DNA of 64,000 bases from contig CALYLW010000169.1 in the NCBI GenBank assembly GCA_944989445.1, positions 642,811 through 706,810 of the forward strand. Direction: 5' to 3'. The DNA comes from Ampullaceana balthica. Taxonomy: Eukaryota > Mollusca > Gastropoda > Lymnaeidae. The translations under genes were made by a program, and so were the position numbers. Within the stretch, counting starts at the first letter, position 1. Each line of letters begins with the position of its first letter. Below are positions 28,901 through 44,400 of this stretch, in pieces. The notes under the pieces were generated by a model. The model did not search any database. It was not told where the DNA came from and worked only from the letters and a program-made list of their open reading frames with translations.

Positions 28901-29404
28901 CTCATGTATTTAACAGAAAACAATACATTCGAACATCGAATTTCCAGAAATGCGGTTCCAGGTATTACATGGTTGAGGCTGTGCTTTGCTGTGCGAATAC
29001 CTGTCTAAACTTTCTGCCGATTTATCTCAGATAATCCGTGGCCTGGATATAAACACGGTCACTGAAGTGATATGCGGTACGATCATTTATATTTTATTTC
29101 TCTTCAAAGTCCGGGACATCCTACAATAGCAGCAGGCTGTTTGAACCATGTTGAATTGACCGGGTTCATCGATGACATTTATCATAGCTCACGTGATCTA
29201 CCCCATAAATCACGTGCCTATCCTTTACAAATCGTGATTTGTTATTTAACATAGACCTGATTATAAACAAAGCAGCGTTAGTATTCCCCCTTTAGTGATG
29301 ACATTAAAAAAAGTCTTCTCGCTGATTCCCCGAAAGTCAAACTTTAAGAAAGGCTCAAGGCGACTTGGCTAATTGTCGTGTATACACAACACGCCACACA
29401 ATCC

Positions 29405-29437
<33 letters not shown>

Positions 29438-32400
29438 TTTTGTTTTTTTTTATCACCGTCTTGTCAACTTGCATTAACCCATTCCAATCCAGCAGCTAGT
29501 AAGTAATGCTAGCAGCCATTCCACTGCAGGGCTTGACGCAAACAAAGCATCTCTTGTTAAACAATATATTACAGAACTATAAAGGGGAAAAATCGATAAA
29601 TTATTACTGTCGCGACCAGTCCCTGTCATGGATGACGACCGATCTCAATGTCAGCTGTCCTACATGTGTCGAAACTCTCTGTGGAAGTGGCTAGCACCGT
29701 TAACCTTTGGACAGCGTGGTACTGCAATACTCCATTGCTAGCTGTGGAAGTGGCTAGCACTGTTAACTCTTGGACAGCTTGGGTACTGCAATACTCCATT
29801 GCTAGATGTGGAAGGCTAGCACTGTTAACCTTTGGACAGCGTGGTACTGCAATACTCCATTGCTAGCTGTGGAAGGCTAGCACTGTTAACCTTCGGACAG
29901 CGTGGTACTGCAATACTTCATTGCTAGCTGTGGAAGGCTAGCACTGTTAACCTTTGGACAGCGTGGTACTGCAATACTCCATTGCTAGCTGTGGAAGGCT
30001 AGCACTGTTAACCTTTGGACAGCGTGGTACTGCAATACTTCATTGCTAGCTGTGGAAGGCTAGCACTGTTAACCTTTGGACAGCGTGGTACTGCAATACT
30101 TCATTGCTAGCTGTGGAAGGCTAGCACTGTTAACCTTTGGACAGCGTGGTACTGCAATACTTCATTGCTAGCTGTGGAAGGCTAGCACTGTTAACCCTTG
30201 GAAGGCGTAGTATTGCTATACTCCACTGCTTACATTTTTACAGTACACTACAAAAACAAGGGGATATAATGTTGACTTTTGTTTTTAACAATAACGAACT
30301 GACTTTAAAAGGCAAACGCGAGTGACCGTACCTAGTGACTGTGTCAACGCCCCATTCCCGTAACCCTAACCTGTTCCAGAAAGTCCATTATTGCAGCAAC
30401 ACTTAAACCTTACCCAATACAGTTGTCAACGAAATTCTTTAATTTTCTTCAGGGTCACAATGTCATAAGATCCGTATAGCGATACTCTTAAAAAGATCTC
30501 TTTCTACATCACAAGTCAGTCAAGCTTTTTCTAAAAGGAAACAAATAAATCATTCCGGCCGCCAAAGTGGTATATTCGTAATAGATCAACAAAGCGTTTA
30601 CACTTAACTGTAACTCCATAACATGAGAATGATTCTAGTCCCACGTTGATTGTGTTTTATTTCCCCAAGACCTGTCCAACAACAACTGACCATCAAGATT
30701 AACAACACACGGCACTATGGCTAGCAGAAGGCAGCCCGTTGGGATATATTAAGGCGGGATAACTCGCTACAACAAGCCCAGAGAATGGTCATTTGGTAAC
30801 AGACGGAACAGGCCTGCCCTCCAAATGGGCCTCACAGCGACTTGGCAACATATACAAAGTGTTGGAGAAGTTCAGTCGAGGAATTTGGGGTTGAATTGGG
30901 GTCTTAATGTCTTAAGACTTTCTCCACAACGAATCATGTTTGTTATTTTCGAAATAAGAGAGTGTGGAATAGTGTGGAAGAGGGTTGTACGACGAGACAA
31001 GTTCACCACTACAAGATAATCCCAACGTGACATCAGAGAACAGAAACTGACACGCGCTTGCAGAATCTACTGTATATTGTAGATTGGACACCCCCAACGT
31101 CTTCATAGTGGCCGTGCCGTGTGCTGAAGTCAGCAAAAATCTTGTGATCCGTGAACACGGTCAGGGACGTGGGCAGAACAATACATGGTCACGCTTGACC
31201 TTTCAACAAGGGATCGATCCTTGGTCCTAGCAGATCCGTGTGAACAAGCTGATATATACTAGCTGGGCTTCAAATATACATGCTGGTATAGATCCGTGTG
31301 AACAAGCTGATATATACTAGCTGGGCTTCAAATATACATGCTGGTATAGGTCCGTGTGAACAAGCTGATATATACTAGCTGAGCTTCAAATATACATGCT
31401 GGTATAGGTCCGTGTGAACAAGCTGATATATACTATACTAGCTGAGCTTCAAATATACATGCTGGTATAGGTCGTGTGAACAAGCTGATATATACTAGCT
31501 GAGTTTCAAATATACATGCTGGTATAGGTCCGTGTGAACAAGCTGATATATACTAGCTGAGCTTCAAATATACATGCTGGTATAGGTCCGTGTGAACAAG
31601 CTGATATATACTAGCTGAGTTTCAAATATACATGCTGGTATAGGTCCGTGTGAACAAGCTGATATATACTAGCTGAGCTTCAAATATACATGCTGGTATA
31701 GGTCCGTGTGAACAAGCTGATATATACTAGCTGAGCTTCAAATATACATGCTGGTATAGGTCCGTGTGAACAAGCTGATATATACTAGCTGAGCTTCAAA
31801 TATACATGCTGGTATAGGTCCGTGTGAACAAGCTGATATATACTAGCTGAGCTTCAAATATACATGCTGGTATAGGTCCGTGTGAACAAGCTGATATATA
31901 CTAGCTGAGCTTCAAATATACATGCTGGTATAGGTCCGTGTGAACAAGCTGATATATACTAGCTGGGCTTCAAATATGCATGCTGGTATAGGTCCGTGTG
32001 AACAAGCTGATATATACTAGCTGAGCTTCAAATATACATGCTGGTATAGGTCCGTGTGAACAAGCTGATATATACTAGCTGAGCTTCAAATATACATGCT
32101 GGTATAGGTCCGTGTGAACAAGCTGATATATACTAGCTGGGCTTCAAATATACATGCTGGTATAGGTTGTTGTTTCTCTCTGGATTATTGTTTGCACAAG
32201 TCTACAATTAGGCATGCACTGTAGTTCAAAGTTTTAAAAGCAATGATATACGGACAACTTCTTCCAGCTTACTTTCTGCGTTTTCAATGACACCAAATTA
32301 TCCTTTTAATTTATCATGCATAGGAGAAAAGTTATGATATTTTTAGTGACTATTTTTCCTTATTAGAAACCGAGCCAGGAAGTCATTAAGGAGCAACTGA

Positions 32401-35400
32401 AATGTTAAACTCAGGTGGTTATTTTTTTAGACGGAGTACATTCAAATGAGTTTTATGTGTTATGGGCAATATGGGGCCCTCGTTCAAAAGGGGGAATATA
32501 AGAAATATCATGGGACGTACGGGTCATTTCATGTATGAATGTTTATGTGAGTGCTTGGTCCGTTATTGTATGTGTCGGGAACATTTCGAGGTGCGAGAAC
32601 AACAGATATAGATTGTCTGGAACATTATGGTTATACGGATGTAAGGGTCATCATATGGTGCGTGAATCATTATAGGTGTTTGTATACCATATAAACCAGA
32701 TACAGACTACGGGCCGAAGCGCCCGTTAAGAAGGTCTTTTGGTTGGGCTTAAGTTTAATGGCGATAGCGAAGTCAATAGTGCGCTCGCCTCACAAGCTGA
32801 GGGGCGTGGGATCTAGCCCACGTTAAAGCCCTAATCAAAATGTTGATGAATGACTATTGATAAAAAGCCCTTCGCTGACCTGGAGACGAGATGGGCGTCG
32901 CCAGGTCTACCAAGCCCCGAGAAAGCTCTACTGGAAACATTAGAACCCCTGGTATATACCCTGTTATGGAGAACATGAGACGTGAGCTTTACAGCGTCTC
33001 TGCATGACAAAAAGGATAAATCTTCTATTATCCAAAAATAATTTCCGCCTCCATATAACGCCCTTTGAGTACAGCTTAATGAAGTGTGCCCACTCTGGTC
33101 CTTTTGTGGTTCTCTTTCCCTCTCTCTATCTCTCTCTTTTTTTTTGGGAGGGGGGGGCTGGATTATTTATTTTTGTTTTTACATAAAAAAATATTATTAA
33201 TTTGGTTTAAAATAGATCAACATCCAAACGGTGCTGTTGTTTATTAGCGCAATAGGGAAGCCCAATAACACAGAGCTGTTCGGTTATTTACTTTTCTGTA
33301 TGTGTACAGAGAAAAGGCTTGTGGCTTAGGACTCACTGGTTTGTCTGATGGAAGCATTTGTTTACGAACTTTGCGCGTCCTTGCGATGGAAAAGTGAGAT
33401 ACTCGTCCTAAAGTACAGCATTTTACTGGTGTTTTTTTTTAAATACTCAACAAAAATAGGCGATCTTTGTAGTTTTTATTCTGGTAAATTTATTTCTGTT
33501 ATACACCATAAATATGTTTAATTTCCTTCTGTGTAATATACACCAATGGTTAAATTTGTACTCTCTGATTGCTGTTAAATGTTCTTTAATTATACGTTAC
33601 ACTTACACAGGTTAAATATTAACGGTAATAACCATTGATTGTGATTCAGCAGTCCAGGTTTAATTATGCCATAGCTTATTGTCTCAGGTGATGTTGGGTT
33701 CGGACTTGTGTTTGACGTGTCCTCCGTTTCAGGTCGATCATAGACATGGCAACAGCACTTCATCACGTCAAGCCTCATTTCCATAAACCTAGTGAGCAAG
33801 ACGTGCTTCCGGACGCCCCAGCGGTGGGACCCATTATTTATGTGGCATCAGCACGGAAAACTTAACACATTGTATATAAAAAAAAACAACTAAGGGAGAC
33901 CTAAGCTACGGAAGTTGCTGAGATTGGATGTATTATACTTTTATGTGGGGGCAATGAGAATTCTAATCCTGGACGGCACGGGGCAGAGTAGAAGAAACTC
34001 CCCGATTATACAAGTTATAATGAGTTATACAAGTTATAAATGCTCGGGGAGGGGGGGGGATACGTTGACCCGTGTCATGTGATTGACCTAAATAAGCCCC
34101 ACCATTGCGGCTTGCGCGAAAATAAATGCCCGTTTATTTTGCGTTATGTAATCGAAAATAACCCGTGGTGGCCAGAAAACGCGAAGCTCTCCTCTCGGGA
34201 TACGTTTCAAACCTTCATTAGCCCTGAACTGCCTGACTATTCACTTGTTACAGAGTATGTATTATTGATATATAAGTGGCTTTTAAGGGAGGAAACAAAA
34301 CTAACGTATGTTTCGGCACGGTTGAGCTCCGCACACCAAGAGCGCAAGTTATCGAGCACGTGAAAAGTTTGACGTGAAAGCCCGTCAGTTTTTTACAGCC
34401 AGCAATACATCTGATATACAGTAACGTTTGGTGGAATGAACACAGGCTGCAAGGTCCATGCAAAATCAAGCGCCCACGACCAATGTCCCCTCTAGGGTTC
34501 GTTGGTCCGTGTGCAGAGTAAAAAAAACAAAAAAACTTGTGCAAAGATTTTTTTTTGTTCAATGGTTTACCAAATTAGCTGCGCGGTAATTCTAAACTGC
34601 TGCGCTGCTTGACAGCTGTTTGACAGCTCTGAAGTGTCTGAGTAATTTTTTTTCTTCTTGCAATGGCGCTACTACTTCGTTCGACTATACTTCAAAGTAA
34701 TTTCAAAAGAACCAGACAGCACACACCCGATCACAAATGAAAAATTATATTCAAAAAAATAATTGTATAAACCGCCATTTTCCTGCACTCAATTTTTTTC
34801 AAAGGCGTGTCAAACTGACCTCGTGCTGTTTAAAGTGGATCCGCCGATGATCACGTGATCGCTCCCACCAATAGGAAAGCCGGTAATTTCATAAGAATAA
34901 TATTTAAGATGAATTAACATCTCGGTATCAATTACTTTTGACAGTTCAGCCCGGGCGGGGTGTGGCGCACGTGATGTTGTCTCGGTCAATTGTTTCATTT
35001 TGTCGGGGGGTCCCGTTATTGACCAGCTGACGGCACCTTGAATGGCCGGGATGGCGCGGTAATTGTTTTTTTTATTAAATTTGACAAACAACGACACGTC
35101 GGTTCCCCTCCAACTGAGCAAATGTTCCAATAATTTATGCGGAAAGACCCTAAACAAACCGCTCCGCCCCCCACCCCCAACCTGTATTTGATGAGAGGCT
35201 GCTCCACTGTTAACTGTTGACACTGTCTTAAGTGCTGCTAGGGAAGCAATACCTGAGTGCAGCGGTGTCGGGCCATCAATTCGTTCAGCAACACTAACCC
35301 TGAATGTGATGTTTGTTTTTTTTTCAGCATCCCGCACCAGCATCCTCATTAGGTTGACGATAGATTATATCTACACCTACATCAATTTTATTTACTTGTC

Positions 35401-38400
35401 ACTTCCCCCCCCCCGATTTTGGGGCGATCAGCCAAGGAGGACACCTATGTGTCTATCTAACAGCCGAATATTTTTTTAAGGCCAGGTGCGTTCACAGATT
35501 ACCAGTGATATCACAAGACAAAGGTGTGGGGCTGTGTTGGGGGGGGGTCATTCTTGCCAGTAGATAAAGTTAAAGAGTTACAAGATGCAGAACTGCAGTG
35601 ACACAAGAGATTTTGTGCAATCATCTGGTCAGGTTTGACACGTTTGAGTTAGTTTAAATTATGTTCGAGACACGAGTCCATTGTGTCTTTGATGAATGAA
35701 ACCAGAACTGCAGCAATAATGAGAGTAGGAAGAAGATATTAAACGGAAGAAAAAAAACACAACAACCCACCCCAAACTATAGGGGCTACTTAGATCTTAA
35801 CATAATTTTAGATAATCTCAATAAATAAATACCGAAACTATCAGGTGCCCACCGTCCTCACCCGCCCCTCCTCACATTTTATACAGGCTATTTCTTGTTC
35901 TTATCTCATAATTACTCATGTCCGCACTCTCAAGGAACACAATTACAAACACACAGTCTGGTAATCTAACACCACTCTCCCCACCACACACACAAATCCT
36001 GGGGCCTACAAAATAAGTTGACTAATCCCAAAACAAGGCAGGAAGATTGGCGTACACCTTCACATGATTGGACAAAGGAAATGAACTAACGTTTCTGGAG
36101 CGACTGAAATGATACCCTCTGGTTCTAGCGTGCAAACGATATACTTGTAACAGAACAGGTCATAGAATACAACCAAAACAGACCTGTAACAGAACAGGTC
36201 ATAGAATACAACCAACAGACCTGTAACAGAACAGGTCATAGAATGTAACAGAACAGGTCATAGAATACAACCAACAGACATGTAACAGAACAGGTCATAG
36301 AATACAACCAACAGACCTGTAACAGAACAGGTCATAGAATACAACCAACAGACCTGTAACAGAACAGGTCATAGAATGTAACAGAACAGGTCATAGAATA
36401 CAAACAACAGACCAGTAACAGAACAGGTCATAGAACACAACCAACAGACCTGTAACAGAACAGGTCATAGAATGTAACAGAACAGGTCATAGAATACAAC
36501 CAACAGACATGTAACAGAACAGGTCATAGAATACAACCAACAGACCTGTAACAGAACAGGTCATAGAATGTAACAGAACAGGTCATAGAATACAACCAAC
36601 AGACCTGTAACAGAACAGGTCATAGAATACAACCAACAGACCTGTAACAGAACAGGTCATAGAATACAACCAACAGACCTGTAACAGAACAGGTCATAGA
36701 ATACAACCAACAGACCTGTAACAGAACAGGTCATAGAATGTGACAGAACAGGTCATAGAATGTAACAGAACAGGTCATAGAATACAACCAACAGACCTGT
36801 AACAGAACAGGTCCTAGAATGTAACAGAACAGGTCATAGAATACAACCCACAGACCTGTAACAGAACAGGTCATAGAATGTAACAGAAAAGGTCATAGAA
36901 TACAACCAACAGACCTGTAACAGAACAGGTCATAGAATGTAACAGAACAGGTCATAGAATACAACCAACAAACCTGTAACAGAACAGGTCATAGAATACA
37001 ACCAACAGACCTGTAACAGAACAGGTCATAGAATGTAACAGAACAGGTCATAGAATACAACCAACAGACCTGTAACAGAACAGGTCACAGAATGTAACAG
37101 AACAGGTCATAGAATACAACCAACAGACCTGTAACAGAACAGGTCATAGAATACAACCAACAGACCTGTAACAGAACAGGTCATAGAATGTAACAGAACA
37201 GGTCATAGAATACAACCAACAGACCTGTAACAGAACAGGTCATAGAATACAACCAACAGACCTGTAACAGAACAGGTCATAGAATACAACCAACAGACAT
37301 GTAACAGAACAGGTCATAGAATACAACCAACAGACCTGTAACAGAACAGGTCATAGAATACAACCAACAGACCTGTAACAGAACAGGTCATAGAATACAA
37401 CCAACAGACCTGTAACAGAACAGGTCATAGAATACAACCAACAGACATGTAACAGAACAGGTCATAGAATACAACCAACAGACCTGTAACAGAACAGGTC
37501 ATAGAATACAACCAACAGACCTGTAACAGAACAGGTCATAGAATACAACCAACAGACCTGTAACAGAACAGGTCATAGAATACAACCAACAGACATGTAA
37601 CAGAACAGGTCATAGAATACAACCAACAGACCTGTAACAGAACAGGTCATAGAATACAACCAACAGACCTGTAACAGAACAGGTCATAGAATACAACCAA
37701 CAGACCTGTAACAGAACAGGTCATAGAATACAACCAACAGACATGTAACAGAACAGGTCATATAATACAACCAACAGACCTGTAACAGAACAGGTCATAG
37801 AATACAACCAACAGACCTGTAACAGAACAGGTCATAAAATACAACCAACAGACATGTAACAGAACAGGTCATAGAATACAACCAACAGACCTATAACAGA
37901 ACAGGTCAAAACCTCAGCACTTCTATGTCTATGATTGTCTTAAGTCTAATGGTATATGACATAAGTGTCTGTACATGTAAGAACAACCTAAAACTGTCCT
38001 TCAAATTAAAATAAAAACAAGCTAACATTGAGACACTGTAATTATTGTTGAATGTTAAATTTTGAATGTAATTTTATCTTTTAAGAATTGGAAGCTTTAT
38101 TACATGATAACAAGAGTAAAAAATGTTGAAATATAACATGAAGTGGTCACAAAAAATATGACTAATTTGATCTCACCCTGAAAAGAACAACACATTTTTT
38201 TAAACAGGGAAACAGAATGCAGTTACCAGAGATTTTACAGTCACGTTAATATTCCATGGCAAGAGTTGTTTACCCCAGACCAAGGACAAATAACATTATT
38301 TAATGGCATGAACAATGTCCCATGAACACTCTACCATAGTCTGTCACTTAACAAAGTATTGAAAATAAACTACCAAAAATTCATAAGTTTGACCTTTGTT

Positions 38401-41400
38401 ATCAAGTATTTTTAAAAAACTACAAAAGGTCTCCATTTTGTTAAAAACTTAGCACAATATCAATAATAAAATTTCTAATTAGCAGATGGAAAACAATGCA
38501 ATTAGCTATCCATTATTTTTTCATAGTTATAATAATAACCCCCTTTCAGACCATGATGGCCTATGGGGCAAGTGAAGTAGCGTTCACAAGTCTCATTAAG
38601 CCACCACTAACGAGCAAGGGATTGTTTGGCTAGCACAATGCCCCGGGGGCCTTGCCATATATATTTGAGCTAACCTAATAATAATTAAAAAAATATTTGA
38701 CTCACTCGTTCACTCAAGGCATTGTACTTGATGCTCAGTTCATCTCTGTCTGCCCTCGTTGTAGACAGCAAGTCTTCCACGCGGTTCAGCTCCTGTGAGA
38801 GGAGGCGGTTCTCTTCCTGCAAGGTTCCTACTGACGGAAGGGTTGACATTCCGGGTAGTGGTCCACTCAGCTCATCAGAGGATAAATTCTTGGTGATGAT
38901 CTCACGGATTCTGGCAGGGATCTTGGCAGGACTCCCGTCAGTACCTTTCAGAAGGTAATCTTCTGAATCCCTCAAAACTGAATCTTCTAGCCGCTGAAAA
39001 AATAAATTGGTTGTACTTGAATTATTATTTAGTAAAAGGCAAATATTCACTTTATGAAGAAATAGTTGTATTTCTATTATGAAATAGTATATTATCTATA
39101 CAGTTCTTATCAAATTAGCTTAGTTAATAAATTTAATTTTTTTTTAAAAGTGGAAAATAAAGAAACATGAAAATGAAAGACATTCAATAATTGCAATTGT
39201 ATCAATATAATATATTTAAAGTTAGAACATTTGTAACACAAATGTTTTAGATTTAATTTATGTATGTCCAGTTTTTAAAAATAATTTTATACCACAATTG
39301 TTTTATAACATTAAAATTAATATCTAACTGAAAGAAAACTAATTTTTTTATTTGATATACCTTTTAAAAACTAATTTTTTGGCTTTTAAGAACTGAGGCA
39401 CAAGTGAAACGGATTATGATTAAAGAATTAAGTTATTTAAATTTATTAAAACTATATTGTAATTAAAACAAAATATACCAGTATTTATCAGAATTAAGTT
39501 TTTTTACGAGTCATTTTAAAAGGAAAAACTACAGCCCGCATTGTGGGCGAAGACAATTTTTATCCCTCTTTAAGTTGTCGTTAGCTTTTGGCATTTTTGT
39601 TTTCTATAGTGTTTAACTTCTTCAATAACCTATGAACTTAACTTGGATCATAAGTCAATTACACACAGCCAGTAACCTATAGAAGGGTACAAACCAAATA
39701 AAATGATATATGCAGCCTCCTAAATGAGAAGCAAGAGAATTACCATAGTGCTATTAGACCAAAATAGTAGGGCTGGTACTGATTAAAAAATTTCTGTTCG
39801 ATTAATTGGAATTTTTTTAATCTATTAATTGATTAATTTTGCTTAACTATAACTTAAATGATGCATATATAGATTCCGTTAAGTCACGATTCATTATTTC
39901 GCGAAATCAGTTAAGTCGCAGTAATTTCCATGGCTCCCATATTTTGTGACGTAACACAGCAAAAGTTGTTCTAATATGCAAGAAATAAGGAAGCAAAAAC
40001 CTTTTTGTTTACGTATGCACGTCTAAATAAATAATAATATTACAAGGGAAAAGTATGTAATTAACAAAAAACATAAATTATTAATAAATTGGAAAACAAA
40101 ATATTAGAAATATTTTCTTAAATTTCAATAGAATTTTAATCGATCAAATTTTAATTTTAATAGATCAAATTAATTTTAATCGATTAAAATTTTCTTCACG
40201 ATTTATCTATTAATTAATCGTTAATTTGCCGCAGCCCTACAAAATAGTAAATCTGCCAGAGAGCTATGTTCATTTCTATTAAATTTCATATCACACTTAA
40301 GATAACTAATTTCCTTTTTATTTAAAGTACTGAAAAGAAAACTCCATATATAGGACAAAGACAAACAAGAATTAATGCTCATTGGGTCTAGTTAAGAAAA
40401 TGTGAATAAATAATTAAATGAAAAAAGCAGGTTGAAATAACCATAGCCCATAGGGCATCCTAAGCTATACCATTGGGATTACTATAACCCTTCACCTTGA
40501 ACATATTTATACAGAGGAAATAATCAAATATATACAAAAGTTAAGTATTTTCTTCAAAAGTTGATCTAAAATTAGATAGTAGCATATATTTCAATTAAAA
40601 TTTTTCTGTTGCTCAAAGATTTCATTAATTGTGTTTAAACCCATTTTCATTTACCTACTTACCTAGCCTACTGAAAACAATAGTAATGTGAAAGTCTTAA
40701 TTAAATTTGGGGACTGGAAGGTGAGAGAGCAGGATTATATTCATTGGTCTATGCCTCTATTGCATAACATTATGTGTAGTCTAATCCTTAAAAAATGATT
40801 TTTTTAAAAAAAGTTAGTTAAAGAGCAGATATTGGCTATTTTTTGTATAGTCAGGATACAGGCAACAGGAGAAAACTTGTAGGCTGTGGGTTTGAAAACT
40901 TCTGGTCTCATTCTAGTATTGTCATGTGTTTATAATTCTAGGCCTAAATATTACTTTAATTTATTCAAATTAATATTTTTTAATTTTAAATGGCATATTC
41001 AGATCCTGTCAGTGTCAGTCAGAATTTATTTTTAGTGTCATTATCTTTATTATAATTCTAAAAACTAAAAATTCTATAACTATACCTTGAAGTTTTCACT
41101 TGACAGAATCTTAGTCCTAGACTATGACTAACTTTAAGTCTTACTTAAACTTGACAGTTTTAATTTAATTTAAGGGCACATCAAAATAAATTTTTTACAT
41201 TACTTTTTTAAATTTTTAAGGCATATTCAATTTTAATTTATACATCTGGACCATACATGTTACATAGTTAGTAACTACTAACATATGTCATGTCATAGGC
41301 AAACATATACTTTACTATACATGTACTCATGTACTATAAATAACAATAACGCCGAGTGTTACAACAATCAATAATATATAAATTAAACTTTTTAATCAAT

Positions 41401-44400
41401 ATTAAAGTAGTATTAGATTATTAAATTAGACAATTATAGATTAAGAGTATTAGTAATTAGTAGTGTAGTACTATTAGAGTGCTGACCCAGAAATCTGAAT
41501 CAATCTGATTCTGATCACCATGGCCATAACCATGCCGATATCGATATGAATAGTAGGATTGAGTCCCTGCGTTAGATTTGGGTGAAAGTAAATCTTCTCG
41601 CAAATGAGTATGACTATCAATATCAGCAATTTGGGAGCCCATGTTCGACACATATGATATGTCATAATCGTTTTCTAGCTTGCGACGTGCTCTGCAGAGT
41701 TTCTCATAATTTTCTGCGTCTCGAACTGGCGGCGATTTTTGTCTTGGATTTTTTATTCCCTCAAAGAATAAGGTTTCTTTATCCATATATCTAATTTTAT
41801 TAATCAAGTAGAATCAGTAGTTCTCGTTAGCATAAGCTTTAGTTTCGCTTGTGTATGCAATAGAATAGTTAATCATTTGAAAAATTAATGCAAAGGCAAA
41901 TGTTTTCTTTGACTGAGAATGGTGGGGCATTTAAAAGCGGAAGTAATTCAATTTGATTTTCGCTTTCACTTGAAGTCTTTGTTTTAGTTGCTACGCGTTA
42001 AATATATTTCTGCAAAATGATTGGCTCGCAGTGTAACCACGAAACGGCGTCTTGCCGGGTTGTTTAAATAAATTTAAAGAAAATATTTTAATGCCGATAC
42101 ACTTTTTAAAAAAAAGTTTTACAAATAAATTTTATAAAACGCAAATGTCAGGAAAGGACGTGTCGAAGTGTAGATGAGCGCATAATGAAACTAAACTAAA
42201 TGATTTGAATTGAGTGTGAGTGAGGATAAAAGTTTAAAAAATAACAGTTATTTAAGTTATTTTTAAATCCCTTATATTAACTCCACCGTCTTGTCACTCT
42301 TGTCTGTTTGACTGTCAGTCATGGTCCCGCGGAAAAACAAAAGTAAATAAAAAGAACCGGTAAAACAAGTTTTTGACTATAAATCCTTTATGTACGAGAC
42401 ATAACTAAAAGAATGTTCATTATAATACGCAGCGCAAGACAATCCAAAAATACAAAATTTTAGTTATGTCTCGTAAAACGTGTTTAATATAATGCGCAAC
42501 TATCGGGAATATGTTTATAAAAAGTATTGTCAATATAATACGCACCAAATCGCGCAACAGGAAGGTTGAATGAATGTATTAATAAAAAGGTCGTTTAATA
42601 TAATACGCACCGCGACACTGTCTCAAAAATTTAACATGATACATAGAGATAAATAAAATAATCTAAGAATTCAATAATTTAATTACAGTACATGCAATCG
42701 ATCTGAAATTTTGACACATCGTTTTTATCACCGGCACGAGTCTGCCTGAAAAATTTCAGCTCACTAGCTTACGAGGAAGTGGGTTAAAAATCGATCCAAA
42801 GTTTTGTCGACAAGCAAGCAAGGGCTCAGACACCACGAGTTAATATAAAGGTTTAAATATTTTTTTAAAAACCGTTAAAAATCAAGTTTTTTTTTATACT
42901 ATAAATCCTTTATATAGGAGACACAATCAAAAGAATATTCATTATAATTCGCAGCGCAAGACAATCCAAGAATACACTATTTTATTTATGTCTCGTAAAA
43001 TATCTTTAATATAATGCGCACCGATCGGGAATATATTTGTAAAAATTATAGTCCATATAATACGCACAGAATCGCGCAACAGGAAAGTATTAAAAAAGGT
43101 AGTTCAATATAATACGCACCGCGACACGCTATCTAAAAAAATAACATGATACATAAAAAAATAAAAATAACATATTATAAATAAAATAATCTAAAAATTC
43201 AATAATAGCCTTTTGTCATCTAACAATGCACTCTTTCAAAATTTCATATCAATCGAATTTACTGTAAGCAAATTAATTAATTTTTATTAGGGCTGCGGAA
43301 AATAACGATTAATTTCTCGATTAATCGTTAAATTTTTAAAACTATTAAATCATTTTTTAACGATTAATCGACCCATCACTTACAAATTATTGGAAGTCCA
43401 AAAGTAAAAAAAAATTATTAAAAAATAGCGGCCGATAAATAAGACGATTAAACGAACATTTTGGTTTTAAACTAGGGCTGTTAACGATTAATTTAAATTT
43501 AATCGTTAACTTTTGAAAAAGTAATGATTAATTAATCGTTAATTTCGATTAAAGCCAAACATTAAAATTTATGATGCCATAAGTAACACTTATTATTTGG
43601 TTTGATCTGTAGGTGAAGTGTTAGAACCATGGTAGGCAAACGATTTCTCACAATGGATACAATAAACTTTATCAACATTTTGAACATTCCCGTCAGTCGA
43701 TAGTTTAAAACGAAAATGTTCGTGTAATCGTCAGGAAATTTGTTATTATTTATCGGCCACTATTTTTTATGATTATTTTTTAAATTTTTGAGTTCGATGG
43801 GTGATGGGCAGATTAATCGTTAAAAATAATTTAATCGTTAAAATTTTTTAACGATTAATCGGGAAATGAATCGCTAATTTCCGCAGCCCTATTTTTAAAC
43901 TATTGACTGATGGGAATGTTCAAAATGTTCATAAAGTTTGCCTACCATTGTTCTAACACTTCGCTTCTTATCAAACAAAATGAAAAGCGTATTAGGCTAA
44001 TGGCAGTAATGGAGTTTGACTCAGAGACAGAAAATGAAGACAGCTCTTTTGATGAATTACTGAATTACAAAATGGAGATGAAAGTTCCTGAATCCATTAA
44101 CCCTCTACAATGGTGGAAACTTAATGAACACCGATATCCGATAATGTCATTCCTTGCCAAGACCGTTTTGTGCATACCAGTTACCTCTGTTCCATGTGAA
44201 TGATTGTTCTGCTCGGCTGGTTATATTTTCAATTAGACCCGCTCATCACTTCAATCAAATAATGTCAGCACACTTATCTTTTTGCGTAGTTGGTTAAAAG
44301 ATGACATTCCAGTGTTATCTAGATTTTCAACAAGAACTTTTAATAAATGTTACTTATGACATCATACATTTTACCTTTTGTCGAAATTAACTATTAATTA

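Noticed and set aside
34810..35349. 179-codon minus-strand frame in intron 2
   Set aside because: No recognisable motif, no supported splice sites, and composition like its surroundings.
36135..37912. Regularly spaced repeats that resemble a CRISPR array at first glance
   Set aside because: The intervening sequence is repeated too, there are no unique spacers, and the context is a eukaryotic intron.
43910..44203. Could the hAT-like frame be a domesticated host gene?
   Set aside because: It lies between transposon ends with target duplications, lacks the catalytic core and stops at the usual RLFS site.
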